From Bryopsis sp. KO-2023 (Eukaryota; Chlorophyta; Ulvophyceae; Bryopsidales; Bryopsidaceae): a DNA stretch of 64,000 nt. Made by a program: the position numbers and the translations under genes. The stretch's first letter is position 1, and each line of letters starts with the position of its first letter. The DNA lies in contig BSYQ01000007.1 of assembly GCA_030272585.1 (NCBI GenBank), positions 3,724,001-3,788,000 of the forward strand, given 5' to 3'. The notes under the pieces were generated by a model that did not search any database, was not told the origin of the DNA, and saw only the letters and a list, made by a program, of their open reading frames with translations. Positions 1-9,537 of this stretch are shown here, piece after piece.

Positions 1-2
1 GT

Positions 3-1031
3 CAAAGAGCACCCAATGGTGGTGCACCTGGAGGAAATCCAGGGGATCCAAATGGATCAAATGGACCAAATGGCCCAGACAGACCAGGCATGCCTAGAGC
101 ATCTGGTTCTGGACATCCAGGGCCAGGGAATGGTGGTGATGGTGGTGGAGGTGATGGAGGAGGTCCCCCAGGAGGAGGACCACCTGATAGAGATCCTAGT
201 GGTACATCAGGAGGTTCAGGACAAGGTCCTGATAGACCTTACAGCAAACAGATTAAGCTCACTCCCCCAGAGAAATTCACAGGAGATGAAAGGATGTCTG
301 CAACAGAATGGATACTAGGAATGAAGAGATGGTTGCAGAATCAACACATCTTAGAGAGAGACTGGTTATCCTGTTTTCAGTCACATCTCCAGGGAGATGC
401 ACTCAGCTGGTTAAACCTGATGGATATACAGATCATGAATCAGGAAAAAGCAGAGTATGCTAGCTGGCAAGAGTTCACTCAAGAACTAAGGAATGTTTTT
501 GAGCCAGTCTCCCTAATAGAGACTGCCAGAAAACAATTAAGAACTCTAAGGCAGACTGGAACTGCCTTAGGCTACATCAGACTCTTCAGAAAGCTGATGT
601 TTAGACTCCCTAACCTACCTCAAGAAGAAAGGTATGCTGCCTTTGTGGATGGGCTAGCAGATAGGAATATGCAAGCACAGGTTATGACCCTGTGTGATGG
701 GGATCTGGATAAGGCCATCCTCACAGTCCAAAGACTCTCTGCAACTATAGGCAGTAGAGGTGGCACTACTAGCAGCTTTAGAGGCAGAGGTAGAGGGAGG
801 GGAAGATTTGGACAGAGAAATACACAGATGTCAGCAGTGATAGCTGCTGCAACATCACAACTGCCCCCTGCAGCAAATTCAGTTAAGGCTGTGCAGCAGA
901 GAGGTCAGATGGGATCTAGGCCCTCAAGGGGAGGATCCTTCAAGTGTTTTCTATGTGGAAGCACAGAGCATGGGGTGAGACAGTGTCCCAAACTGTCCCA
1001 AGCTCAGAAAGCCCTGAAGAAGGGAAACTAA
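3..1031 (+). CDS. gag: Gag polyprotein of the chromovirus, N-terminus outside window
   Basis: The frame is open from the first codon of the window to the TAA at 1029-1031; an internal ATG lies at 90. The first ~90 residues are Gly/Pro/Asp-rich and low in complexity. A retrotransposon gag domain follows (about 240-720), with the typical WILGMKRWL and GDALSWLNL-like helices. An Arg/Gly-rich stretch leads to one zinc knuckle of the form CX2CX4HX4C (CFLCGSTEHGVRQC, about 939-980), which binds RNA. Gag builds the particle in the cytoplasm. The stop codon directly follows a slippery heptamer, so Gag is probably the main product and Gag-Pol the minor one. Confidence 0.9.
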   Translation, partial: QRAPNGGAPGGNPGDPNGSNGPNGPDRPGMPRASGSGHPGPGNGGDGGGGDGGGPPGGGPPDRDPSGTSGGSGQGPDRPYSKQIKLTPPEKFTGDERMSATEWILGMKRWLQNQHILERDWLSCFQSHLQGDALSWLNLMDIQIMNQEKAEYASWQEFTQELRNVFEPVSLIETARKQLRTLRQTGTALGYIRLFRKLMFRLPNLPQEERYAAFVDGLADRNMQAQVMTLCDGDLDKAILTVQRLSATIGSRGGTTSSFRGRGRGRGRFGQRNTQMSAVIAAATSQLPPAANSVKAVQQRGQMGSRPSRGGSFKCFLCGSTEHGVRQCPKLSQAQKALKKGN

Positions 1032-4000
1032 AAGAGGAGGCTAGTGTTGGGTCAGCTAAGCCTCCAGATGATATTGAAATGAAAGAACCCACTACAAAAA
1101 CACCAGCCTCACTAAATGATGGTGTTCAAGAGACACCTGTGGTTGCAGCCCCTATTGCAACAGAACAGGAAGCATACACACTGGATGGGGTCACTCCAGG
1201 AGTGTTAATTCAAAAGAAAAAGCAGTCTCAAAAGAGAGTGGATAAACAAACAGAGGCCACTGTGAGTTTACCCACTAGAGTGGAAAGAAATGTTGAGGGA
1301 AAGGAACCAGTTCAGACTGCAGTAGCTCAGGCTACAGCAGCATATAGAGGATATGAACTGGCAGGATTTATTGGTGCAAAGAAAGCTACAGCATACATTG
1401 ATACAGGATCCACTGCTAATTATATTAGCATGGATGCAGTCAAGGAACTGGGACTGCAATACAAACCACAAGAAACTCCTGTTAAGTTTCTAGATGGTAC
1501 AGAAAGGAAATCAGTGGGGAGATGTTTTGGCATCCCATTTGTCTGTGGAAAGATCCAGCTCTCATTTGATGCTGATGTTTTTCCAGACAGTAATCACCCA
1601 ATCCTGCTGGGATTGCCCTGGCTCATACACTACAATCCCAAAGTGGATTTTAAGTCAGGAATAATCACAGTCAACAAGGGCAAAAAGAGTGTAAAATTAC
1701 CACTCTCAGTGATGCCTGAATATCAGCTCAAACCCACTGGAACTACAGAACTTTCCTTTTGTTCTAGTGGTAGAATCAAAAGACAGATAGAAAAAGGGGA
1801 AATTAAACACATCATCATGGTGGTGATCAGGCCAGAGGATGAATCAAAGACTGGAGTAGAAACAATCCCAGAACAAAGAGAAGGGGATGATCTACAGAAA
1901 ATCCTGCAGGAGGATATGGATCCCAGGATTAAGGAAGTACTGACTCAGTACAGAAAAGTGTTTGCAAAGGATTTGCCTAAAGGTGTACCTCCTGTCAGAC
2001 TGGGTCATGAATTCAGGATTGATCTGGAGGAGGGTACAGAACCCATGTATAGACCCCTATACAAACTGTCTCCTCTTGAGTTAGATGAGGTTAAAAGACA
2101 GTTAGATTACCTGTTGGAGATGGATTTCATAGAACCATCACAGTCACCATTTGGGGCACCCATCCTGTTTGTCCCTAAGAAAGATGGAGGGCTCAGGATG
2201 TGCCTGGATTACAGATGGCTCAACAAGAAAACCATCAAAAACAGATACCCTCTGCCCTTACCAGAGGAGATGATTGACAGGGTGCATGGGGCTAGATATT
2301 TCACAAAGATTGATTTGAGATCAGGCTACTGGCAGATGCCTCTAAGGGAAGAGGACAGGCCTAAGACTGCCTTTAGAAGCAGATTTGGACACTATCAGTT
2401 CAAAGTGCTTTCCTTTGGACTTACTAATGCTCCAGCACAATACATGAACATGGTTAATGATATCTTCAAGGATATGCTGGATATCTTTGTGCTGATCTTC
2501 ATTGATGACCTTCTGATCTATTCCAGAAGCATCTCTGAGCATGTAGAACATCTGGCAGCAGTCTTAGCCAGGCTACAGAAGTATAGTCTATTTGCAAAGG
2601 CCACCAAAAGTGAAATCTGTGTGAAGGAAACAGATTTCTGTGGATTTTGGTTGAGTGAAAAAGGGATCTCAGCAATGGATGTGAAAGTTAAGGCAATCAG
2701 GGATTGGAAGCCCTTAAAAACAGTTACTGATGTCAGGAGTTTTCTGGGGATGGTTTCCTTCTATAGAAGATTCATCCCAGACTTTGCAAAGATAGCAGGC
2801 CCTCTGCATGACTTAACTAAGAAGGATGTCATGTGGGAGTGGGGATCTGCTCAGGAACAAGCTTTTCAAACACTCAAAACTGCATTGATGGGGAAACCAG
2901 TGCTGATCCATCCTAATCCAGTGAAAGATTACACTGTGATTAGTGATGCATCTGGGGAAGCAACTGGAGGAGTCCTTTGTCAGGATCATGGCTCTGGATT
3001 ACAGCCTATAGCCTTCTGCAGTAGGAGATTATCAAAGTCAGAACAGAACTACTCAGTATATGAAAGGGAACTCCTGGGAATAGCCTACTGCTTGATGCAG
3101 TGGAGGCACTATTTAGAGGGCTGCCCAGGAGAAGTCACAGTCTTTACAGACCACCAGCCACTAACAAACTTTATGGATCAAAAGATGATGTCAAGGCCTC
3201 AGGCCAGGTGGCTGAGAGCAGGACATTTCCTCAGCATCAAACCAAAGATTCAGTACATCCAGGGGAAACTGAATCTGGTTGCTGATGCACTATCAAGGAG
3301 TCTTCCAGCAGAGCAGGAACTCAAAGTAGTGAGTTCCTTACAACCCAGCACAGAAGAAATCACACTGTGGGAGCAAGCAACACTGGCAGATGTTGAAATC
3401 AAAGACATCTACAATCAAATACTGGATGGGGAAAGAATTCCAGGATATGGAATCAATGAATCAGGGTTATTGATTTATCAAACTCAGGATGGACTTATGA
3501 AATTATGGGTTCCTCAGGAACTGAGAATGAAAGTCCTTACTGAAGGACATGATAATCAGATTTCAGGACATCTAGGGATAGAGAGAACTCTGGAGCTGAT
3601 GTCCAGGAAATACTACTGGAATGATATGAAAAAGGATGTCCAGGAATATGTTAGGACATGTGAGGTTTGCCAGCAAATGAAGCCTGAGTTGAGAGCTCAG
3701 AAAGGCTTGCTGCAACCTATTCCAGTAGCTGATAAGAAATGGGATCAGATCACTACTGATCTAGTGACTGATTTACCCCCTGTGGATGGGTTTGATTCAA
3801 TTGCAGTGTTTGTTGATAGATTGACTAAGATGGTAAAGTTTATACCCTGCAACAAAACAATAGATGCACCAGGGTATGCAAGAATATTCTTTGATCACAT
3901 CTTTAGGAATCATGGGATTCCCAGTGTGATAATCAGTGATAGGGACACTAGATTTGCTAGTAAATTTTGGCAGGAGCTAATGAGATGTGTGGGCACTAAA

Positions 4001-4813
4001 GTGAGAATGTCCACAGCCTTCCATCCTCAAACAGATGGACAAAGTGAAGTCAGCATTAGAACACTAGAGAATTTCCTTAGACCCTATGTGGAAGAGCATC
4101 CAGAAACATGGATGCAGGGATTAGGGATGGCTGAATTTGCAGCCAATAATGCTGTCCACACATCTACAGGATACAGCCCCTTCTACTTGATGTATGGGGT
4201 GCATCCTCAGCTGCCAGGAGATCTACTGGCTGGAAAAGCTCAAGCTGAAGCAGAATCAGTGCAAGAGATGATATCTCATATGCAGGAAGTCATCAATGAT
4301 GCCAAGGACAGATATAAAACAGCCCAAGAGAAGATGAGGCAGCAAGCAAATAAAAGGAGAAGGGATGTACAGTTTCAAGTGGGAGAAAAGGTGTTGCTCT
4401 CCACAAAGACATTGAATTTATCAGTCTTGAAACATATTCCAGTGAAAATCAGAAGAAGATATATAGGGCCTTTTGTTATTGCTGCTGCAGTGGGATCTGT
4501 GGCATATAGATTGGTGTTACCAGATGGATGGAAATTACATCCTGTATTTCATGTATCAAAGTTGAGAAAACTTCAAGAGAGTTCTAAGTTTCCTAGGGAG
4601 GTAATGGCACCTCCAGCAGAATTAGATTCTGAGGGAGAAGAAGAATTTGAAGTTGAGGCTGTAGTAAGACATAAGTTTTCAGGAAGGAAAAGAAGATTTT
4701 TAGTAGTCTGGAAGGGGTATCCACTTAGTGAAGCAACCTGGGAACCCCAAGACAATTTATTGAATGCATCAGAGATCCTGGCTGATTATAAGAGGAGAGC
4801 TGGGATCAGGTAG
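944..4813 (+). CDS. pol: Pol polyprotein (protease, RT, RNase H, integrase, chromodomain)
   Basis: The open frame starts at 944 inside gag, but translation most likely enters it by -1 slippage at about 1028, so the ATG at 944 is probably unused. Domains in order, counted from codon 944: aspartic protease with active-site DTGS (~153); reverse transcriptase with FIDD in place of YxDD (~519); RNase H with DASG (~666); integrase with an HHCC zinc-binding part (~868-910) and DDE catalytic residues (Asp ~938, Asp ~997, Glu ~1034); a C-terminal chromodomain (~1234-1285, with WKGY and TWEP) that probably targets integration to marked chromatin. About 1,289 codons, a normal length, no interruption. 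Confidence 0.95.
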   Translation: MFSMWKHRAWGETVSQTVPSSESPEEGKLKEEASVGSAKPPDDIEMKEPTTKTPASLNDGVQETPVVAAPIATEQEAYTLDGVTPGVLIQKKKQSQKRVDKQTEATVSLPTRVERNVEGKEPVQTAVAQATAAYRGYELAGFIGAKKATAYIDTGSTANYISMDAVKELGLQYKPQETPVKFLDGTERKSVGRCFGIPFVCGKIQLSFDADVFPDSNHPILLGLPWLIHYNPKVDFKSGIITVNKGKKSVKLPLSVMPEYQLKPTGTTELSFCSSGRIKRQIEKGEIKHIIMVVIRPEDESKTGVETIPEQREGDDLQKILQEDMDPRIKEVLTQYRKVFAKDLPKGVPPVRLGHEFRIDLEEGTEPMYRPLYKLSPLELDEVKRQLDYLLEMDFIEPSQSPFGAPILFVPKKDGGLRMCLDYRWLNKKTIKNRYPLPLPEEMIDRVHGARYFTKIDLRSGYWQMPLREEDRPKTAFRSRFGHYQFKVLSFGLTNAPAQYMNMVNDIFKDMLDIFVLIFIDDLLIYSRSISEHVEHLAAVLARLQKYSLFAKATKSEICVKETDFCGFWLSEKGISAMDVKVKAIRDWKPLKTVTDVRSFLGMVSFYRRFIPDFAKIAGPLHDLTKKDVMWEWGSAQEQAFQTLKTALMGKPVLIHPNPVKDYTVISDASGEATGGVLCQDHGSGLQPIAFCSRRLSKSEQNYSVYERELLGIAYCLMQWRHYLEGCPGEVTVFTDHQPLTNFMDQKMMSRPQARWLRAGHFLSIKPKIQYIQGKLNLVADALSRSLPAEQELKVVSSLQPSTEEITLWEQATLADVEIKDIYNQILDGERIPGYGINESGLLIYQTQDGLMKLWVPQELRMKVLTEGHDNQISGHLGIERTLELMSRKYYWNDMKKDVQEYVRTCEVCQQMKPELRAQKGLLQPIPVADKKWDQITTDLVTDLPPVDGFDSIAVFVDRLTKMVKFIPCNKTIDAPGYARIFFDHIFRNHGIPSVIISDRDTRFASKFWQELMRCVGTKVRMSTAFHPQTDGQSEVSIRTLENFLRPYVEEHPETWMQGLGMAEFAANNAVHTSTGYSPFYLMYGVHPQLPGDLLAGKAQAEAESVQEMISHMQEVINDAKDRYKTAQEKMRQQANKRRRDVQFQVGEKVLLSTKTLNLSVLKHIPVKIRRRYIGPFVIAAAVGSVAYRLVLPDGWKLHPVFHVSKLRKLQESSKFPREVMAPPAELDSEGEEEFEVEAVVRHKFSGRKRRFLVVWKGYPLSEATWEPQDNLLNASEILADYKRRAGIR
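1022..1065 (+). promoter_or_regulatory. Predicted -1 ribosomal frameshift signal between gag and pol
   Basis: The heptamer GGGAAAC at 1022-1028 is read in gag frame as G GGA AAC, the X XXY YYZ form needed for simultaneous -1 slippage, and is followed at once by the gag stop TAA. After a 7-nt spacer comes a hairpin. Positions 1036-1041 pair with 1060-1065, and 1042-1044 pair with 1056-1058, leaving one bulged A and an 11-nt loop. Loop bases 1048-1052 could also pair with 1087-1091 to make a pseudoknot, which is weaker evidence. Pol lies exactly in the -1 frame. Confidence 0.8.
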
Positions 4814-5069
4814 AAGTTAGATGCACTTTTGATTCTGTGGCTGAAGGATCAGGAATCCCAGTGACTAGGGGATGGGTTGCATAAGGGCAGTGAAGTGTTT
4901 TCTGAACTTCTGTGGGTTAAGGATTTTATGGGGATCTAATTATCCTTTCAGAAGGGCAGGGAGCTTGGGATTTGCATCACCCTAGTTCAGAGTTACTTTT
5001 ACAGAATCAGAAGGGTGCATTTGATGGATACTTGGTGAGGGCACCAACTGCCCCCAGGGGGGAGGCAAT
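4814..5069 (+). other. Retrotransposon 3' untranslated region with polypurine tract
   Basis: This non-coding stretch lies between the pol stop and the presumed 3' LTR. The purine run at 5057-5065 sits a few bases before the TG dinucleotide at 5070 and fits the primer site for plus-strand DNA synthesis. I see no other feature here. Confidence 0.55.
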
Positions 5070-5460
5070 TGATACCAGCTGCTGACGTCCAGGGACGTCA
5101 GACGTCAAAAGCGTCATGCATCTGACGTCTGTGAAGCGTCAGATGCATCCCCGGTGAATGACAGCATCCTCCCAAGGAGGTACTACTGACCTACAGCGAG
5201 GAAACCACCGTAAGAGCACAGAGTCAAGACAGTGGTTCGATCATCCAGATTAGGACTTGCGAGACTGAGGTCTTGGGTTCGAATCTGAGCGGAAACGTGC
5301 TTTGGTTTGGGCCTGTGTGTGAGTGTGTGAGTGAGTCAGGAGTAGAACTGGCGGCTGTGAGTCAGGGTAGTGGGAGTGTTACGGGTGGTTAGTCACCCTC
5401 GGGAAAGTCGAACTGGGAGTTAAAATGATGGGACGCTTGATGTAACCTTGCTTTTCAGTG
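5070..5460 (+). repeat. Probable 3' LTR, distal end not determined
   Basis: It begins TGATACC after the purine tract. The first 90 bases hold several GACGTC cores (5085-5130) and a perfect 12-bp inverted repeat (5116-5127 with 5137-5148, 9-nt loop), which would suit bZIP-type factor binding. At 5215-5290 lies a tRNA-like stretch. No 5' LTR is available for comparison, so the right edge is only estimated. Confidence 0.5.
5215..5290 (+). other. tRNA-like stretch with pol III B-box-like sequence
   Basis: GGGTTCGAATC at 5275-5285 fits a T-arm/B box. Upstream, a 7-base loop CTTGCGA could be an anticodon loop with TGC, and CAGTGGTTCGA resembles a D loop. The anticodon stem has mismatches and I find no acceptor stem, so this is not a functional tRNA. 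It may be a decayed tRNA or SINE-like fragment, or chance. Confidence 0.2.
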
Positions 5461-5825
5461 ATCTGTTGGTGTGACCCCGAGTCTGTGACCCGTGCGATTT
5501 TGTGTGACCGTTCCGCCGCCGCCTCACTCTTTCCCGAGATAGGAGACGTCGCTCGCGGACGTCAGTCCTCCCGAGCGATAACAGCAGGCTGTGTGGATCT
5601 CACAGATGTCCATGGGTTTGGGTTTGGGTTTACACGATGGTTTTGGTACAGGTTATGGTCGTGTGTTTTTGACAACAAAAGTTTGGGAGATGTACAGATG
5701 CTGGGGATTTTGTAACATGAAAACACACATTTCACATGATTGAGATAGCATTGGTTATGTGCGGGGTGTTTAAAAACCACCGCACATGCACCGATCTGCC
5801 CCGCACAAACCGGAAATAACGCCGC

Positions 5826-6240
5826 ACTGCTCATCAACTAACAACCCCGCACACAGCCTCACCAACCCCGCACGGCTCTGTGCGATGTTATGACCCGATT
5901 ACTGCGAGGTATGGGAGACCCCGCACAAAGCCTCACCAACCCCGCACAGCGCTGTGCGATGTTATGACCCGGTTACTGCGAGGTGCGAGGGACCCCGCAC
6001 AAAGCCAAACCAAACCCGCACACATCCACCACACCAACCCCGCACGGCTCTGTGCGATGTTATGACCCGATTACTGCGAGGTCTGAGAGACCTCGCACAA
6101 AGCCAAACCAAACCCGCACAGCGCTGTGCGATGTTATGACCCGGTTACTGCGAGGTGCGAGGGACCCCGCACAAAGCCACAACCACCCCGCACGGCTCTG
6201 TGCGAAGTTTTGAGCCGATTACTGCGGGGTACAGTGAACC
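5826..6240. repeat. Subterminal tandem repeat, about 74-bp units
   Basis: About five units of roughly 74-97 bp share a core in which CCCCGCAC(A/G)G is followed by CTGTGCGATG, a TTATGACCC block and TTACTGCGAGGT. Two unit types alternate: one carries the perfect 16-bp palindrome CGCACAGCGCTGTGCG (at about 5943 and 6116), the other an imperfect version (CGCACGGCTCTGTGCG). Arrays like this are the usual binding platform for a transposon-encoded protein. Confidence 0.75.
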
Positions 6241-6482
6241 TCGCACAGAGGTTGACGTCTTTGTCGCCACCCTACCCCGCACAGGATCTGCGACTCAGCC
6301 CCGCACAGGCACCTCGCACATACACGCTGGAACCCCGCACACTGTGCGGGGTTTATATTCCCCTGTGCGGGGTAGGGTGGCGACAAAGACGTCAACCTCT
6401 GTGCGAGGTTCACTGTACCCCGCAGTAATCGGCTCAAAACTTCGCACAGAGCCGTGCGGGGTGGTTGTGGCTTTGTGCGGGG
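6165..6482. repeat. Perfect 121-bp inverted repeat (foldback) in element A
   Basis: Bases 6165-6285 and 6362-6482 are exact reverse complements by direct reading, with a 76-bp spacer. The spacer itself holds an 11-bp palindrome, arms AACCCCGCACA and TGTGCGGGGTT around one base. Each arm carries GACGTC and several GTGCGGGG motifs. A transcript would fold into a long perfect hairpin. Confidence 0.9.
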
Positions 6483-6543
6483 CAGTGTAGTTCATGTGCG
6501 GGGTGTCAAAATGACCCCGCACACAGGGGAATTTCCCATAGTG

Positions 6544-7065
6544 TTCGTTTCTTCCCTTAGTTGGCCGTGCGTTCTGTTGGTGTCCAGAACCACGCAGGCC
6601 GATGGCAAAGGTTTACACGTTTTTTATGTCTCGAGGCTGGTGCTCATGACTTGCGTTGCACGGAAACTCCTATCCCAATCGAAGAGAATGAACTGAGATA
6701 GGAGTAACCCCGGGGTGGCCAGCCTTCCCCAGGTCCTGTCCTTTTGGAAGGCCCACTGCAAGGCAACTTGGCTCAAATAATGCCGCTTGGGACATATCTG
6801 ACTTTCTCTGCGCGCGTTCCTCTTGTCCGTTGACGTGTGCGCGTGATCGACCACCGTGCTTCCGTCGAATCTGAGCTGCGCCGTGTGGGAAGTCTCGACG
6901 ATTCAGAACGAAGTGGGCAATTTGATGTTTCAGTTACGAGGCGGCTGCGCCCTCAACCGTTAACTGAATGTGATAGAGCCGACAAGAAGCGGGCAGGAGA
7001 TCGGCCGCGATTTTCTCTAAACCTCGACATAGCCAAGGAAAAGGGTGCTGGAAGCATTCGCAGCC
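6544..7065 (+). other. Spacer upstream of the STPG-repeat gene
   Basis: No coding exon is supported here. It contains a TGACGTG-type site near 6832 and should hold the promoter and 5' leader of the gene that starts at 7066. Confidence 0.4.
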
Positions 7066-8829
7066 ATGGTTAAACCGAAGGAAGTTTTCAGCGACAACCC
7101 GATTTGGCACCCTACACAGTGCAGGTGCAAGTGCCTCAAGTCGGGTTTTGGACGGCAAGTGAAGTCAGCGTGGCGGTCGTCGCCAACCTGCGGTTTTGGA
7201 ACATCATGTCGCGAGGCCACGTCGAAGGTGAGGTTTTCACGCCGATAGTGCGATCGCTCGACATGCCAAGCGATGCTGTGGTCGCGGGGTTCCAGGGAGA
7301 TGGTGGAAAAAGTTTCGGTTAATGTTGACTCGCATGGCGGTCAACGAAGCACGCCTTACACCAGCCTCGTCGAAATGTAAGCAAAACAAAACAGTTGAAC
7401 GGAAACGATATAAGTGTTTTGGATGGCTGGCATGCCGCTGCCCTTGCTATAGCGATTGGGATGAACATTGAAGTGGCTGGGGAACGGAGCATGGGTTTTG
7501 GGAAACGGAGTGCACAGCCGGCTATCGTCGGCAGAGTTTTCGATTGGATTCGAGTTATAACGAGAATGTCTGGTGTTGCAGCAATATCTGTCGCCAGAGC
7601 ATGCGAAGACCATGAGCGGAGCATACTCCCAAGGGCCCGTGTACAAAGTCTACGTAAGCGAACACCATCCCAATCAGCAACAGGCCGTGAGCCGGATTGT
7701 ATCTGTTGGATGCACCATAAACTCTTTTCGGTTTGGCTGCAGTCATCCCTTGGGGGCCAAGCGAACTCTCCAAATCAGAATGCTGCCCATTACAGTTTTG
7801 GCACGTCTTCAAGGAGTGCTAGAAGCATGGATCGAGCGCCTGGACCAGGGGCCTACAAGGCCCAGAGGTCTATTGGGGGACAAACCGAGTCAAATCGATC
7901 TACCAGCGCGCGAGCTGTTTTCGGCAGCTCCACAAGAGACCAGCAAAAAAAGGTACCCTCAATTCTGTAAGCCTCCCCACACTTGAGAACGAAATGCAAC
8001 CCAAACCCAAATACTGAAATATGCTGATGGAATTCTTGGGGTTTGCAGATTTTTATGGACGCGGAGCTCGCCAAAACGTTTTACGGAGTGGATTCCCCTG
8101 CTCCGAATGTGTACACGCTGCAAGGAGCCATCGGTCGACAGGTAACCGACCGGTTAACCCTCTCACAAGAGCCAGCGAGACACGTGATCGCGCTGGTATG
8201 GTATATGCACGATTACTGAGGGCGCACTCGATATTGCACAGGTCGGGTCTGCAAAACGTTCTGCTCCTGGTTGGGGAATGGGGACAAATCAGAGATTCAA
8301 GTACGACTTCATCACACGAGCAAAACAGCTCCCTGGCGCCGGCGCGTACGGAAATACAGTTGCTTGCGGTGCACAAACGCAATCGGAGAAGAAAACTCTC
8401 CCCAAATATGGGTTCGGGACTTCCACCCGCGACAAACTCAAAAAGGTTGAAATGGATGACCAAGAGTGTTTTCTGTTTGGGTGGTACTTTGCGAAGAGAG
8501 CAGGGATTGATATTGGATTTTTGTAGTTCAGGTCTTTATTTCGCCCGAGCATGAGAAATCGAATTACGGGGAGTGTTCTCCTGGGCCTGGGACTGGACGC
8601 CAAAAGTCGGCGTTTGGCATGCAGAAGCTCTCGCTCAAAAAGTCTGCACCAGGGTGGGGATTCGGCACTCAAAAGGTGGGGAGTAGTCATTCATCGCGCT
8701 CGTTCATATCAAACAGTTTGTTTTTAAGTTGGTTAAATCGTGGCGGCTGACGTCTGGTGTTTTACCCTTGCGCAGAGAATCAAGCCCTACCACACCGACA
8801 CCCCTGGCCCTGGATCTTACTGCTCCTGA
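7066..8829 (+). CDS. STPG/SHIPPO-repeat protein, probably flagellar
   Basis: Seven exons in frame: 7066-7227, 7582-7653, 7743-7952, 8049-8141, 8242-8445, 8532-8675, 8776-8829; 312 aa. The protein is made of sperm-tail PG-rich repeats: APGPGAYK, SPGPGTG and TPGPGSY, each followed by a short SSxGxQ-like segment and a GFGTSTRD-like block, with linkers such as VFISPEHEK. Proteins of this type (ODF3, algal flagellum-associated proteins) line the inside of axonemal microtubules. The start is the only ATG in frame ahead of the first repeat. In exon 1 the first repeat looks split between two frames near 7108-7140 (PYTVQ-like in one, SGFGRQV in another), which may be a sequence error or decay. Function is inferred from the family. 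Confidence 0.85.
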
Positions 8830-9537
8830 GGAGGGTGCTCTATGTTACACATTTTTGTTTTCGTCTCAATGGAATCGCAGTAGGCTAGGTGATGGCGTTC
8901 AAAAAAATAGAAAGCAAGAGCGTTCATATGCAGCGCGAGGATTTTTTGGGGGATCGTGGCATTTCTTCGTTGCAAAGCCAAACGCAGGAGGAGCTCATTT
9001 TGGTAGTGATTGTGTAGACTTTGAAACACGCAGAGCAGGCGGCGGCATGTCGGATGGGGGCAGTGTAAAATTATCCCAGGCCAGCACTGGAAAAGCAACT
9101 GAGTCGACCTTAAACCCGAGTTCTGGTATTTCGCTTCATCAAGCCAGTGCGCCATTTAGGATGTATTGGGCTCTACGAACACCAGGCAAAAAAACCTTCG
9201 CTGAGAAGTTTTTTTCTCCACCAAAAGCTACCAGCAGCGATTCCTTGGGATTCCAAAATTCAGCAACGAAAATAAGCTGCCTGACGCACTCAATCCCTCG
9301 TACTCCCCGTTGGACATTCGCAGCACTTTCCGAGTGCATCTCAAACACCACCACAAGCAGACCATCAAAATCTGGCGCGAACACGCGCCAAAAAAACACT
9401 CGCTGCGTCTGGAACGTCCCTGCTCCTTGCTGCTTTCGCTGCGGTCGCCCAAAAGCACCGAACTCGAACTTTATTGTGGGAGCTTTGGCAGTGTAGTGCC
9501 TACTCCAAGGAACCAAGCATATCTCTGAAGCTGTTGC
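8830..9537 (+). other. Spacer with one unassigned open stretch (9203-9528)
   Basis: Between the STPG stop and the thioesterase start. A frame open at 9203-9528 encodes protein-like sequence (for example RFLGIPKFSNENK), but it has no ATG and no firm splice partners. Competing frames, including a long one on the minus strand, are also open. I make no gene call. Confidence 0.25.

Larger units (their letters stand above)
1..5460 (+). mobile_element. Ty3/gypsy chromovirus retrotransposon, 5' end outside window
   Basis: The order gag, protease, reverse transcriptase, RNase H, integrase, chromodomain identifies a chromovirus of the Ty3/gypsy group. No stop codon or frameshift breaks gag or pol, so the copy looks young and possibly competent. 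The 5' LTR and primer-binding site lie left of the window. The 3' LTR probably begins with TG at 5070, just after a purine tract at 5057-5065. Its 3' limit cannot be fixed without the other LTR; about 5460 is a guess. The right end of a CACTA element (5.75-6.54 kb) follows closely, so the retroelement may be nested in that DNA transposon. Confidence 0.9.
5755..6543. mobile_element. Right end of a CACTA-type DNA transposon (element A)
   Basis: The segment ends at 6533-6543 with TTCCCATAGTG, the reverse complement of CACTATGGGAA, which also ends element B at 31,605 and 36,547. Inside it, TGTGCGGGG and its complement recur in both orientations, as in the subterminal regions of En/Spm (CACTA) transposons. 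No matching left end is visible before 5755; it may have been separated by the retrotransposon or lost. No transposase frame is present in this piece. Confidence 0.7.

Noticed and set aside
5215..5290. Functional tRNA-Ala (TGC) gene
   Set aside because: The anticodon stem is mismatched and there is no acceptor stem, so only a tRNA-like remnant is claimed.
5880..6490. Overlapping 60-110-codon frames rich in Arg/Pro/Thr
   Set aside because: They follow the tandem and inverted repeats of the transposon end and appear on both strands.
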